A stretch of 64,000 nt of DNA from Planobispora longispora (GCF_016863135.1 NZ_BOOH01000037.1:1-64000), one strand, 5' to 3'; counted from the first letter of the stretch, positions 34,922-46,313 are shown. The notes: a model not told the origin generated them from the sequence alone. Numbers and translations are program-made.

Positions 34922-35069
34922 CCGGTCGGTGTCACCCCCATGCGAGCCGCCGGACCGCGGCCCGTTCCCTCTCCTCCAGGAGGGAGCGTACCGGCCGCCG
35001 CATTTTGTTACAGACAGTCTTGAATTGATAAGGGTTACCTAACTATCGTCGATGGCGGAGGAGGTTCAC

Positions 35070-36626
35070 ATGACCCGGAACCGGCCCGCCTGGGCCCTCA
35101 CGCTGGTTACCGCCGCCTGCGTACTGCTCACGCTCGACATCACGATCGTCAACGTGGCGCTGCCCGCCGTCCGCGACGACCTCGGCTCTGGTCTGTCCGG
35201 CCTGCAGTGGGTCATCAACGCCTACACGCTGGTCTTCGCCTCGGTGCTGCTGACGGCCGGTTCGCTGGCCGACTCGGCCGGCAGACGGCGGGTGTTCACC
35301 GGCGGGCTGGCGGTGTTCACCCTGGCGTCGCTCGCGTGCGGGCTCGCGCCGTCGACGGTGGCGCTGAACGTCTCCCGCGCCGTCCAGGGGCTCGGCGGGG
35401 CGTTCGCGTTCGCGCCCGCGATGGCCCTGATCGCGGGCTCGTACGGCGGGGCCGCGCGCACGAAGGCCATCGCGATCTTCGGCGCCGCGACCATGGGGGC
35501 GGGGGCGCTGGGCCCGCTGGCCGGGGGAGTGCTGGTGGAGACCCTGGGCTGGCGGAGCATGTTCCTGCTCAACGTCCCCCTCGGCGCGGCCCTCCTCTGG
35601 CTCGCCCTGCGCAGACTCGACGCCGACCCGCCCACGGGCCGGGTGCGCCTCGACCTCGTCGGTGTCGTCACGCTGACGACCGGCGTCGGCGCCGTCACCC
35701 TCGCCCTGCTCCGGGGAGCCGATCAGGGCTGGTCCAGCACGGCCACGCTGGCGCAGGCGGGCGTGGGAGTGCTCGCCCTGGCCGTGTTCGCGGTGAGCCA
35801 GATCAGGGGCGCGCACCCGCTGCTGGACCTGTCGCTGTTCCGCATCCGCTCCTTCACCGGCGCCGCCGTCTCCGCGCTCCTGGTCCGGGTGGTCGGCTTC
35901 GGCCTGATGGCCTACCTGGTGCTGTTCCTGGCGGCCGGTTACTCCTACGACGCCTTCGACGTGGGCCTGCGGCTGCTCGCGCTGAGCGCGCCGCTCATGG
36001 CGGGCGGGCTGGTCGCCGTACGGCTGGGCGCGCGCGTGCCGCCCGGGGGCCTGATCGCGGCGGGCTTCGTCGTCTCGGCGGCGGGGCTGGCCGCGCTGAC
36101 GGCGGCCGACGCGGGAGGGTCGTGGGCCCGCCTGCTGCCGGGCCTGGTGCTGCTCGGCTCCGGCCTCGGCCTGGTGTCGACGCCGGGGATGACGGTGGTC
36201 ATGAGCGTGGTGCCGCCCTCTCGCACCGGCACGGCCTCGGGAGTGATCCAGTCCTTCCTGCCCCTCGGCACCACGTTGGGCACCGCCGTCTTCGGCGTGA
36301 TGTTCTCCGCGCACCTCCACGAGGCGGCCGGGGCCGCGCCCGCTCTCGCCGGGCTGGACGCCGGGGCGCGGGAACGCGTCGCCGACGCCCTGGAGGCCGG
36401 GCGGATCGACGCGGTGGCGGCGGCCGTGCCGGAGTCCCTGCGCGAGGCGGCCACCGCGTTCGGCCGTGACGCCCTCGCCGGCGCGCTGGGCCTGCTCGGC
36501 GTCGCCGGCGCGGTCGTGGCCCTGGCCGGGGCGGTGCTCGGCGCGCTGCTCATCCGCCGCGGCGATCTGCTGCACACCGGGGCCGCGGGAGAGGCCGCCG
36601 AGAAGTCTCCGGCCGACGCGCCGTGA
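35070..36626 (+). CDS. MFS drug exporter, DHA2 (14-helix) type
   Basis: This 518-residue transporter has motif D1 in LTLDITIVNVALPAVRDDL (about 21-39), motif A in GSLADSAGRRRVF (about 67-79) and motif C in GPLAGGVLVETLGWRSMFLLN (seen about 152-171; first part GPLAGGVLVETLGW). It should export drugs using protons. ATG at 35070 follows GGAGGAGG; an ATG at 35052 in the same frame overlaps that site. It is probably repressed by the divergent TetR. Confidence 0.88.
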   Translation: MTRNRPAWALTLVTAACVLLTLDITIVNVALPAVRDDLGSGLSGLQWVINAYTLVFASVLLTAGSLADSAGRRRVFTGGLAVFTLASLACGLAPSTVALNVSRAVQGLGGAFAFAPAMALIAGSYGGAARTKAIAIFGAATMGAGALGPLAGGVLVETLGWRSMFLLNVPLGAALLWLALRRLDADPPTGRVRLDLVGVVTLTTGVGAVTLALLRGADQGWSSTATLAQAGVGVLALAVFAVSQIRGAHPLLDLSLFRIRSFTGAAVSALLVRVVGFGLMAYLVLFLAAGYSYDAFDVGLRLLALSAPLMAGGLVAVRLGARVPPGGLIAAGFVVSAAGLAALTAADAGGSWARLLPGLVLLGSGLGLVSTPGMTVVMSVVPPSRTGTASGVIQSFLPLGTTLGTAVFGVMFSAHLHEAAGAAPALAGLDAGARERVADALEAGRIDAVAAAVPESLREAATAFGRDALAGALGLLGVAGAVVALAGAVLGALLIRRGDLLHTGAAGEAAEKSPADAP

Positions 36627-36740
36627 CCGGCTCCGGCGGGTCGCCCGGCGCACGGGACGGGGTGTGCGGGCGGCCCGCCCGTACGCCCCGGGCCACGATG
36701 CCGGCGATCCGGCCGGGAACGGCGGCGCCCGGACGCGGGG

Positions 36741-37109
36741 TCAGCGGGCGGACGGGACGGCGGCGAGGCTGGTGTAGACGTCCTTGCCCTGGTCCCGCGC
36801 CTGGCTGACCATGAGGTCGGCGCCCTCGGAGGGGCCGCCGATGCGCAGGACCGCGTCGCAGCGCGACAGCAGCCGCTCGGCGACGGGGTGGAAGATCTCG
36901 TCGAAGACGGCGTCGCCGTGGCGGACGCTGCCCGCCGTCTCCAGGAGGGGGAGGGCGAGGGCCTCGCCGGTGACGGGCAGGTGGCCGGCGCGGAAGAGGG
37001 TGAGCGCGGTCTCGTTCATGGCCTGGACGTTGGCCTGGAGCTTGCGGGGGTCGTCGCCGGTGCCGGAGCGGTACGGGCCGGCGACGAGGATCATCAGGGG
37101 GCGGGTCAC
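36741..37109 (-). CDS. DUF4406-like nucleoside deoxyribosyltransferase-fold protein
   Basis: This 122-residue protein begins MTRPLMILVAGPYRSGTGDDP and contains SRCDAVLRIGGPSEGADLMV. The LVAGPY start and the R-x-GGPSxGAD loop fit small proteins of the nucleoside 2-deoxyribosyltransferase fold. The precise reaction is unknown. It is followed downstream by nothing on its strand and shares direction with the DeoR regulator. Confidence 0.65.
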   Translation of the reverse strand: MTRPLMILVAGPYRSGTGDDPRKLQANVQAMNETALTLFRAGHLPVTGEALALPLLETAGSVRHGDAVFDEIFHPVAERLLSRCDAVLRIGGPSEGADLMVSQARDQGKDVYTSLAAVPSAR

Positions 37110-37119
37110 GGTTCTCCTT

Positions 37120-37180
37120 CGGGTTGGTCCGGTTCGTCCGGATTGATCAAATTCGTCCGGGTTGGTCCGGGTCGTCCGGG
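37120..37180. repeat. Imperfect 20-bp tandem repeat
   Basis: Three units of the form GGTTGGTCCGGTTCGTCCGG occur between the DUF4406-like gene and the DeoR gene; the middle unit is changed to GATTGATCAAATTCGTCCGG. The function is unknown. Confidence 0.5.
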
Positions 37181-37185
37181 CCGCT

Positions 37186-37971
37186 TCAGGCCAAGAGGGT
37201 TTCGACGCCGGCGTCCCGCAGGGCCGTCAGCGTCGGGGGGCCGCTGGGGTGGGTGGCGGGATCCCGGGCGGCGTCGTCGGTGACGAAGGTGTGCACCGCA
37301 TCCAGAGGGGCCACCCGGCTGAAGGCGCGCACGCCGAGCTTGGTCGCGTCGGCCACGGCGACGGTGCGGCCGGACTGGGCGAGGCCGGCCTGCTTGACGG
37401 CCGCGTCGTCGAGGGAGAACTCGGTCCAGCCCTGCTCGGCGTGGACGCCGCCGATGGACATCACGAAGCAGTCGAAGGTCAGGGACTCCAGGGTGCGCAG
37501 GGCCAGCGGGCCGACCAGGGAGCGCTCGCCGGGCCGCGAACGGCCGCCGATCACCAGGAGGTCGATGCCGGGCCGGTCGGCCAGGCGCTGCGCGGCCTGC
37601 AGGCTGAGCACGGCGACCGTGAGCGGCGCCCGGGCGGCCAGATGGTCGGCGACGTGCACGGTCGTGGTGCCGGCGTCCAGCAGCACGCGCGAGCCGGGCT
37701 CGATCAGCGTGGCGAGGGCCGCGCCGAGGCGGTCCTTGGTGGCGGCCTGCCAGTACTCGCGGGTGGCGAAGCCGCCCCCCTCCTCCCGGGGACGGGTGGC
37801 GACCGCGCCCCCGTGCACCCTGCGGACCAGGCCCTGACGCTCCAGCGTGTCCAGGTCCCGCCGCACGGTCATCTCCGAGACGCCGAGCCGCTGGGCGAGC
37901 TCCGAGACGGCCATCCGGCCGGAGCCCTGCACCAGGCGCAGCGTCAGATCCAAACGATTCGCCACACTCAC
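37186..37971 (-). CDS. DeoR/GlpR-type transcriptional regulator
   Basis: This 261-residue protein has an N-terminal DeoR helix-turn-helix (MAVSELAQRLGVSEMTVRRD, about 20-39, followed by VRRVHGGAV) and a sugar-phosphate-sensing domain with VLLDAGTTTVHVADHL (about 95-110). Regulators of this family usually repress sugar-use operons and sense phosphorylated sugars. The GTG at 37971 has no clear ribosome site. A TGTTCG-GA-CGAACA palindrome just upstream suggests autoregulation. Confidence 0.85.
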   Translation of the reverse strand: MSVANRLDLTLRLVQGSGRMAVSELAQRLGVSEMTVRRDLDTLERQGLVRRVHGGAVATRPREEGGGFATREYWQAATKDRLGAALATLIEPGSRVLLDAGTTTVHVADHLAARAPLTVAVLSLQAAQRLADRPGIDLLVIGGRSRPGERSLVGPLALRTLESLTFDCFVMSIGGVHAEQGWTEFSLDDAAVKQAGLAQSGRTVAVADATKLGVRAFSRVAPLDAVHTFVTDDAARDPATHPSGPPTLTALRDAGVETLLA

Positions 37972-37992
37972 GGGCTATTTCTAACATAAAAA

Positions 37993-38006
37993 TGTTCGGA
38001 CGAACA
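37993..38006. promoter_or_regulatory. DeoR operator candidate
   Basis: TGTTCG and CGAACA are perfect inverted repeats separated by GA, 21 bases upstream of the DeoR start and flanked by A-rich DNA. Confidence 0.55.
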
Positions 38007-38140
38007 AAATCTTGTGAGAGAGCGGATGGCGGGCCCGCTCGGCCCGCACCGGGGCGGGTCCGGCGCCGCGTCGTGCCTGGTGAGACCGGTCGCGGCGCGG
38101 TACCGTACCGTTCCGCTCCGATCACTGCCGAGGCTGACCC

Positions 38141-39304
38141 ATGACTGACACGCCCGCCGCACGGCGGCTTCCCCTGGTACTGGCCGCCGTGGTTCTCGTC
38201 GCGCTGGCGGTGTCGGGGCTGCGGCCGTACGACCGGTTCACCTGGGGGCTGGAGGTCTTCTGGGTGATCGGCGGGCTGCCGCTGCTGGCGGTGCTCTGGC
38301 GGCGCTTCCCGCTGACCTCGCTGACCTGCTGCCTGCTGGCCGCGCACGCCCTGGTGCTGATCGTCGGCGGGCACTACACCTACGCGCGGGTCCCGTTCGG
38401 CCACTGGCTGCAGGACGTGCTGGAGCTGTCGCGCAACCCCTACGACCGCATCGGCCACCTGATGCAGGGCTTCGTGCCCGCGATCCTGGTGCGCGAGCTG
38501 CTGGTGCGGACCTCCCCGCTGCGCGGCAGCGCCTGGCTGGCGCCGCTGACCGTCTGCGCGTGCCTGGCCTTCAGCGCCTTCTTCGAGCTGCTGGAGTGGT
38601 GGGCGGCGCTGGCGGCGGGGGAGGCCGCCGACGACTTCCTGGCCGTGCAGGGCGACCAGTGGGACACCCAGTGGGACATGGCCTGCGCGCTGATCGGCGC
38701 GATCAGCGCGCTGCTGCTGCTAGCCGCCCGCACGACCGGCAGCTCGCCCGCCTGGGCGGCCCCGCCACGGGCCCGTGACCTCTCACACGGGCATCCAGAC
38801 GCGCATCGTCGCGGGACCGCGGTTGCCCCAGCGGTGGTACGGCACCAGCCGGAGCCTGACGTCCGCCCCCGGCACCCGCCCGTCCGGCGAGGAGGCGTAC
38901 GGCCATCCGCCCGCGTCCCCGGCTCCCAGGCACGCCCCGATCTCCAGCTCGATCGCCCCGTCCCCGGCCAGCTCGGCGGGGGGCGGCACGCCGCGGAGAT
39001 GCTGCTGATGGCCGATCCCGAGATCGACGCGGTGTTCTGCGGCAGCGACCAGATCGCGGCCGGGCTCGTGGAGACGGTCAGGGAGCGTGGGCGCAGGGTG
39101 CCCGACGACATCGCGGTGGTGGGGTACGACAACTGGGAGGCGCTGTCCACCGAGACCCGGCCGGCGCTGACCACGGTGGAGATGAACCTGGAGCTGCTGG
39201 GCCGGACCGCCGCCCAGCACCTGTTCGCGGCCATCGACGGAAAGGCCACGCCGGGCGTGCACAAGATGCCGTGCCGCCTGGTGATCAGGGACTCCACCGC
39301 CTGA
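38141..39304 (+). CDS. YjdF-like membrane protein fused in frame to a LacI C-terminal remnant
   Basis: Residues 1-205 form a DUF2238/YjdF-type membrane protein (YDRFTWGLEVFWVIGGLPLL, DRIGHLMQGFVPAILVRELL, SAFFELLEWWAAL). About 80 residues follow with low-complexity composition; this DNA is the antisense of a GH127 gene end. The last ~105 residues (about 283-387) are the C-terminal effector lobe of a LacI-type regulator (DAVFCGSDQIAAGL, DDIAVVGYDNWE, TTVEMNLELLGR). No stop separates them. The YjdF part alone is full length, so the tail was probably added when a deletion removed its stop context. Whether the long form is made is unknown. Confidence 0.7.
   Translation: MTDTPAARRLPLVLAAVVLVALAVSGLRPYDRFTWGLEVFWVIGGLPLLAVLWRRFPLTSLTCCLLAAHALVLIVGGHYTYARVPFGHWLQDVLELSRNPYDRIGHLMQGFVPAILVRELLVRTSPLRGSAWLAPLTVCACLAFSAFFELLEWWAALAAGEAADDFLAVQGDQWDTQWDMACALIGAISALLLLAARTTGSSPAWAAPPRARDLSHGHPDAHRRGTAVAPAVVRHQPEPDVRPRHPPVRRGGVRPSARVPGSQARPDLQLDRPVPGQLGGGRHAAEMLLMADPEIDAVFCGSDQIAAGLVETVRERGRRVPDDIAVVGYDNWEALSTETRPALTTVEMNLELLGRTAAQHLFAAIDGKATPGVHKMPCRLVIRDSTA
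38783..38990 (-). pseudogene. GH127 beta-L-arabinofuranosidase C-terminal remnant
   Basis: The minus frame reads ELEIGACLGAGDAGGWPYA, DVRLRLVPYHRWGNRGP and TMRVWMPV, then a stop. The PY-x2-W-NRGP-x-MRVW ending is characteristic of GH127 enzymes. The rest is missing; at about 38990 the DNA changes to LacI sequence on the other strand. It indicates a deletion that joined the ends of a hydrolase and its regulator. Confidence 0.6.
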
Positions 39305-39369
39305 GCCGTTCCGATCGGCGCCCGGCGCGTTCCCCGCCCGGCCCGGATCGGAACGGCGGTGGAGCGTCC

Positions 39370-39822
39370 TCAGGCGGCTTCGCGGGCGGACAGGACCTCG
39401 TTGAGGACGTCCGGCCTGTTGGTGATGATTCCGCCGACGTCCAGGCCGACGGCGCGCCGCATGGCGGAGGCGCTGTCCACGGTCCAGGTGAAGACCTCCA
39501 TGCCGAGGTCGTGCACCCGCCGGACGTACCCGGCGGTCAGGGCGGTGTGCGGGGGGTTGATCTGGTCGGCGAACGTCGCCAGTTCCGGCAGCCGGGCGGC
39601 GGGAGGGGTGCCGAGCAGCCCGACCGGGACGTCCGGCAGCAACCGGTGGAAGCGCCGCATCGAGGAGAAATCGAAGGCTTGCACGATCAGCCGGCGCCCG
39701 TGCGGATCAGGCCGGATCCACGACGGATGGAGCCGCAGCTCGTCCGCGACGCGCCGCTCGATGCCCGGGTACAGGGAGGGCGCCTTGATCTCCATCCGAA
39801 AGTTTCGGTCAGGCATTGACAT
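39370..39822 (-). pseudogene. Glycerophosphodiester phosphodiesterase C-terminal fragment
   Basis: The frame reads MEIKAPSLYPGIERRVADEL, then VQAFDFSSMRRFHRLLPDVP and VFTWTVDSASAMRRAVGLDV, ending TNRPDVL. This is the second half of a GDPD (EIK-x6-PGIE, FTWTVD). The catalytic HRG start is absent. Homology begins at about 39795, next to the xylanase operator. An ATG at 39822 could start a short product, but it would lack key residues. Confidence 0.6.
39796..39808. promoter_or_regulatory. CGAAAGTTTCG palindrome upstream of the xylanase
   Basis: CCGAAA-G-TTTCGG is a perfect inverted repeat around one base, 174 bases before the GH10 ATG. Similar sites control xylanase genes through LacI-type repressors in streptomycetes. 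The same core recurs before the CE1 esterase at 62081. Confidence 0.6.
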
Positions 39823-39982
39823 GTTTCGGGAGGCTCCCCGAGACTGCTTCCCGGCCGAGCGCCCCGGCGGGCGTCCCACCGGGAGGCAGCACGACCGGGA
39901 ACGCGGAACCTCCGGATCGATCCGTCCCCGCTCGGCCGTACCCCCACCGTTCCTCTCCGGACATCGCTCGAAGGACATCCCG

Positions 39983-41293
39983 ATGCCGTCACATCTCGAC
40001 CGCTCCGCCCGCGGCGCCGATCCCCTCATCCGGAAGCACCGCACCGCGTCCGCGGCTCTCACCGTCACCGTGGACGGGGCGCCGCCGGCCGGCCGGGAGG
40101 TGGTCGTCAGGCAGCGCGACCACAAGTTCCTCTTCGGCTGCATCGGCTTCGACTTCATCCCCCTCGCCAACGGCGAGCCCCTGCCCGAGCCCCCCGCCGG
40201 GCCGGGGGGCGGACCGGAGCAGCTGCCGGACGAGGCCGTCGCGGTGCACGACGAGGTCCTGGCGGAGCGCTGGTCCGAGCTGTTCAACTTCGCCACGCTC
40301 CCCTTCTACTGGGGCCGCTTCGAGCCGGTCCGCGGACGGCCGGACACCGAGCGGCTGCGCGAGACGGCCCGCTGGTTCGCCGACCGGGGCTGCGTGGTCA
40401 AGGGCCACCCGCTGACCTGGCACACCGTCACCGCAGACTGGCTGCTGGACCTTCCCAACGAGGAGATCGTCCGCGAGCAGGTGCACCGGATCCACCGGGA
40501 GGTGGCCGGCTTCGGCGGGCTCATCGACATGTGGGACGTCGTCAACGAGGCCGTGATCATGCCGGTCTTCGACAAGTACGACAACGGCATCACCCGCATC
40601 TGCCGGGACATGGGCCGCATCCCGCTGATCAGGACGGTCTTCGACGCCGCGCGCGAGGCCAACCCGCGCGCCACGCTCCTGCTCAACGACTTCGACATGT
40701 CCACCGCCTACGAGTGCCTGATCGAGGGCGTGCTCGAGGCGGGCATCGAGATCGACGCGCTCGGGCTCCAGAGCCACATGCACCAGGGCTACTGGGGCGA
40801 GGAGAAGACCCTCGCCGTCATCGACCGCTTCGCGCGCTACGGGCTGCCGATCCACTTCACCGAGACCACCATCGTGTCCGGTCGCATCATGCCGCCGGAG
40901 ATCGAGGACCTGAACGACCACCGGGTGCCGGAGTGGCCGACGACCCCGGAGGGCGAGGAGCGCCAGGCCGAGGAGATCGTCCGCCACTACAAGACCCTGC
41001 TGTCCCACCCGGCGGTGGAGGCGATGACGTACTGGGGGTTCTCCGACGGCGGATGGCTCGGCGCGCCGGGGGGATTCGTCCGCCTCGACGGCACGCCGAA
41101 GCCCTCCTACGAGGCGCTGCACTCCCTGATCAAGGGGGAATGGTGGCTGGAACCGACCACGATGGCCGTCGGCGACGACGGCCTGGTCCGTTTCAACGGG
41201 TTCCTCGGCGAGTACGAGGTCACGGCCGAGGGGAGGACGGCGGGCTTCAGGCTCGACGAACCGGGCGAGACGGCGCTCAGCGTGGCTCTCTGA
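39983..41293 (+). CDS. GH10 endo-1,4-beta-xylanase, probably intracellular
   Basis: This 436-residue protein shows no signal peptide. A short N-terminal beta region (about 14-45) precedes the TIM barrel. The GH10 acid/base is in MWDVVNEAV (E near residue 192) and the nucleophile in PIHFTETTI (E near 294). Other GH10 landmarks are GHPLTWH and LLNDFDMS. It would cut xylo-oligosaccharides brought into the cell, as intracellular GH10 enzymes do. ATG at 39983 follows GAAGGAC. The palindrome at 39796 suggests xylose-responsive control. It is monocistronic. Confidence 0.85.
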   Translation: MPSHLDRSARGADPLIRKHRTASAALTVTVDGAPPAGREVVVRQRDHKFLFGCIGFDFIPLANGEPLPEPPAGPGGGPEQLPDEAVAVHDEVLAERWSELFNFATLPFYWGRFEPVRGRPDTERLRETARWFADRGCVVKGHPLTWHTVTADWLLDLPNEEIVREQVHRIHREVAGFGGLIDMWDVVNEAVIMPVFDKYDNGITRICRDMGRIPLIRTVFDAAREANPRATLLLNDFDMSTAYECLIEGVLEAGIEIDALGLQSHMHQGYWGEEKTLAVIDRFARYGLPIHFTETTIVSGRIMPPEIEDLNDHRVPEWPTTPEGEERQAEEIVRHYKTLLSHPAVEAMTYWGFSDGGWLGAPGGFVRLDGTPKPSYEALHSLIKGEWWLEPTTMAVGDDGLVRFNGFLGEYEVTAEGRTAGFRLDEPGETALSVAL

Positions 41294-41393
41294 CCCCGTC
41301 CGCCGGCCGTGGCGCACCGGTCCGCCCGGGTCCTTTTTGCGTACGATCGTTTCCCGTCCCTCAAGCGCACTCCGCAAGCCACCGGGAGACCCC

Positions 41394-42155
41394 ATGACCC
41401 AGCAGGCACCCCGTACGGCCATCGTCACCGGCGCGGCGCGAGGCATCGGCGCCGCGACCGCCAGGCGACTGGCCAGGGACGGCTTCGCCGTGGCCGTCCT
41501 CGACCTGAACGCCGACGCCTGCGAACCGCTCGTCGCCGAGATCGCCTCCGACGGCGGGCGGGCACTGGCCGTCGGCGCGGACGTCTCCGACGAGCGGGCC
41601 GTGGCCGACGCGGTGGCGCGCGTCGCCGACGAGCTCGGCGCGCCGACCGTGCTGGTCAACAACGCCGGCATCATCCGCGACAACCTGCTGTTCAAGATGA
41701 GCGCCGGTGACTGGGACGCGGTCATGGGCGTCCACCTGCGCGGCGCGTTCCTGATGAGCCGGGCCGTCCAGGCGTTCATGACCGAGGCCCGGTGGGGCCG
41801 GATCGTCAACCTCTCCAGCACCTCGGCGCTCGGCAACCGCGGCCAGGCCAACTACTCCGCCGCCAAGGCGGGACTGCAGGGCTTCACCAAGACCCTCGCC
41901 CTCGAGCTGGGCAAGTTCGGTGTCACGGTCAACGCCATCGCCCCCGGCTTCATCGAGACCGAGATGACCGCTGCCACCGCCGAGCGCCTGGGCGTGCCCT
42001 TCGACGACTTCAAGAAGGCGGCCGCGGCCCAGATCCCCGTGCAGCGGACCGGCCGCCCCGAGGACATCGCGCACACCGTGTCGTTCTTCGTCAGCGAGGG
42101 CGCGGGATTCGTCTCCGGCCAGGTCATCTACGTGGCCGGAGGACCGCGCGCCTGA
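41394..42155 (+). CDS. SDR, 3-oxoacyl-ACP reductase (FabG) type
   Basis: This 253-residue protein has the classical SDR motifs: TGAARGIG (about 12-19), NNAGI (about 87-91), the catalytic serine in NLSSTSA and YSAAK (about 157-161). RDNLLFKMS and the KFGVTVNAIAPGFIETEMT loop fit FabG-like reductases. It stands alone, away from fatty-acid genes, so it may serve another keto substrate. ATG at 41394 follows GGGAG. Confidence 0.87.
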   Translation: MTQQAPRTAIVTGAARGIGAATARRLARDGFAVAVLDLNADACEPLVAEIASDGGRALAVGADVSDERAVADAVARVADELGAPTVLVNNAGIIRDNLLFKMSAGDWDAVMGVHLRGAFLMSRAVQAFMTEARWGRIVNLSSTSALGNRGQANYSAAKAGLQGFTKTLALELGKFGVTVNAIAPGFIETEMTAATAERLGVPFDDFKKAAAAQIPVQRTGRPEDIAHTVSFFVSEGAGFVSGQVIYVAGGPRA

Positions 42156-42260
42156 TCGCGCGGCGGGCTTCCCGGCCGCGCAGGCGCGCCGCCCGGGCCC
42201 GGCGCGTCCGGTGACGTGCTGTTCCCGCCCGGCGGATGTTCCCGCCCGGCGGAGGACGGC

Positions 42261-44293
<2,033 letters not shown>

Positions 44294-45451
44294 TCATCGA
44301 GACCGCAGCGCTCCGGCCGAGGCGGCCATGAAAGCGGCGAGAGCGGCGGGGATGGCCAGAGCGGCGGGAAGGCCGACGAGTTCGGAGACGCCGCCGATGA
44401 TGGCGGGCCCGGCGACGAGCCCGGCGTAGCCGACGGTGGCCACCTGGGCGATGGCCTGCCCGGCGCGGGCCGGGTCGTGGTTGCCGGCGGCGGAGAACAC
44501 CTGGGGGACGATGGTGGCCAGGCCGAGACCGAAGAGCGCGAAGCCGGCGATGGCGACCGGGACGTTGCCCACGAGGAGGGCGCCGCCCAGGCCGAGTGCG
44601 GCGATGACGCCGGAGACGCGGACGAGGCGGACGGGGCCGTAGCGCAGGGCGAGGTGGTCTCCGGCGAAGCGGCCGACAGTCATGGCGGTGGAGAAGACGG
44701 CGAAGCCGAGGGCGGCGACGCTCTCGGAGGCGCGGAGGTCTTCGAAGAGGTAGACGGAGGTCCAGTCGACGGCCGCGCCCTCGCCGACGAGTCCGGCGAA
44801 GGCGACGACGCCCATGAGGACGATCCAGCCGCTCCAGGGAGCGCGGCCGGCGCCGGCGGAGGCGTGGTCGCCGGTGGCGGCGGCGGACGGCAGCAGGTGG
44901 CGCCCGGCGTAGAGGGAGATCAGGACCAGCGGGACGGCGGTGGCGACGAGGGTGATCCCGGCGCCGAGGCCGAAGAGGGCGAACAGGCCGCCGATCCCGG
45001 CGCCGATGAGGCCGCCGACGCTGAACATGCCGTGGAAGGAGGACATGATGGGGCGGCCGTAGGCGCGTTCGACCTCGACGCCGTGGGCGTTCATGGAGAC
45101 GTCGAGGGAGGCGTTGACGACGCCGTACAGGAAGAGGGCGACGATGAGGGAGGGGAGGGTGGGCATGTAGCCCGCGGGGACGACGGCGAGGGCGGTGCCG
45201 ATGCCGGCGGGGACGACGACGCGGGCGCTGCCGAGGCGGTCGGTGAGGCGGCCGGCGAAGCGCATGCCGACGACGAGGCCGACGGCGATGGCGAGCAGTC
45301 CGTAGCTGAGCTGGCCGTCGGTGAGGTTCAGGGTGCTCTTGACGGCGGGGATGCGCGCGGCCCAGACGCCGGAGACGGTGCCGAGGAGGACGAAGAAGTA
45401 GGACACGGCGCGGCGGGCGTTGACGGCCTGCTGGGTCGTGGTGGTGCTCAT
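44294..45451 (-). CDS. MFS transporter
   Basis: This 385-residue transporter has 12 predicted helices and motif A in GRLTDRLGSARVV (about 66-78). VVNASLDVSMNAHGVEVER (about 107-125) is a signature of the YbjJ-like/fucose-permease-like MFS branch. The substrate is unknown. ATG at 45451 was chosen over a frame to 45613 because GGGA precedes it and the transmembrane part begins at once. Confidence 0.85.
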   Translation of the reverse strand: MSTTTTQQAVNARRAVSYFFVLLGTVSGVWAARIPAVKSTLNLTDGQLSYGLLAIAVGLVVGMRFAGRLTDRLGSARVVVPAGIGTALAVVPAGYMPTLPSLIVALFLYGVVNASLDVSMNAHGVEVERAYGRPIMSSFHGMFSVGGLIGAGIGGLFALFGLGAGITLVATAVPLVLISLYAGRHLLPSAAATGDHASAGAGRAPWSGWIVLMGVVAFAGLVGEGAAVDWTSVYLFEDLRASESVAALGFAVFSTAMTVGRFAGDHLALRYGPVRLVRVSGVIAALGLGGALLVGNVPVAIAGFALFGLGLATIVPQVFSAAGNHDPARAGQAIAQVATVGYAGLVAGPAIIGGVSELVGLPAALAIPAALAAFMAASAGALRSR

Positions 45452-45544
45452 GGGGGTCCCTGGGGATTGAAGATCGGTACGGCGCGGCCATTCAATCACC
45501 GGGTGAGAAGGATCAAGCCCTGCAGGGGCCGGGAAGGCCCCTGA

Positions 45545-45667
45545 CAGGTTCCCGGGCTCCGGTCGCCCGGCTTCCAGGCGCCGGACTCCGGCCTTCGAGC
45601 CCGGGGTTCTCAACCTCCGGGCTCCGGTCTCCGGGCTCTCAAAACCCGGGCTCCGAACTCCGGGCTC
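45545..45667. repeat. Degenerate CCGGGCTC-rich repeats
   Basis: About 120 bases contain repeated CTCCGGGCTCCGG, CTCCGGGCTCTCA and related strings. They lie between the MFS gene's upstream region and the GNAT gene's stop. Function unknown; they may act as a terminator region. Confidence 0.4.
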
Positions 45668-46246
45668 TCAGACTCCGGCCGCCCGGCCGCTGAGCCACTG
45701 CTCCCGTGTGATCGCGTACTCGACCTCGCCGAGCTCGCTGCCGGGGAGTGGTTCGTCCCAGTCCATGTGGAACGTGCGGATGTGCTGCAGGCCGACCGCG
45801 GTCATCGTCGCGCGGGAGGCGGTGTTGACCGCCATCGTCTCGGCGAAGACGCGGGTCAGTCCGAGGTCCTCGAACCCGTGCCGGATGAGCTCGCGGGCGC
45901 CCTCGCTGGCCAGGCCCTGGCGCCAGTGGCGGCGCAGGATCCGGTAGCCGAGCTCGGCCTGCCCGCCGGCCGGGCCCTGATCGGCGCGCTGGGGCGGCTC
46001 CAGGATCCACCAGCCGACGAACCGTCCCTCGACGAGGCCGGCCCAGAAGCCGAGCCCCGGGACGAGGCCGGCGACCGCGAGCCGCTCGTGGTGGAGGCGT
46101 TCGACCTCCTCGCGGGTGCGGGCGCGGCCGTTGCCGAGGTAGCGCATGACCTCGGGGTCGGCGTCGAGTTCGATCTCGTGCTCGAGGTGGTCGTCGGAGA
46201 GGGGGACGAGCTGGATGCGGCTGGTGCGCAGGGTCGCCTGAGACAT
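45668..46246 (-). CDS. GNAT acetyltransferase (RimJ/RimL-like)
   Basis: This 192-residue protein has the GNAT fold, with ELGYRILRRHWRQGLASEG (about 97-115) as the acetyl-CoA binding region and VFAETMAVNTASRATMTAVG as the following strand-helix. This is the RimJ/RimL N-acetyltransferase branch. The acceptor is unknown. Confidence 0.85.
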   Translation of the reverse strand: MSQATLRTSRIQLVPLSDDHLEHEIELDADPEVMRYLGNGRARTREEVERLHHERLAVAGLVPGLGFWAGLVEGRFVGWWILEPPQRADQGPAGGQAELGYRILRRHWRQGLASEGARELIRHGFEDLGLTRVFAETMAVNTASRATMTAVGLQHIRTFHMDWDEPLPGSELGEVEYAITREQWLSGRAAGV

Positions 46247-46313
46247 GGGCGCATTCTCGCGTGTGATCCGCTCGCGGATCAGCTGGATTTTCCGGGACCC
46301 CGCCAGTTGGGGC

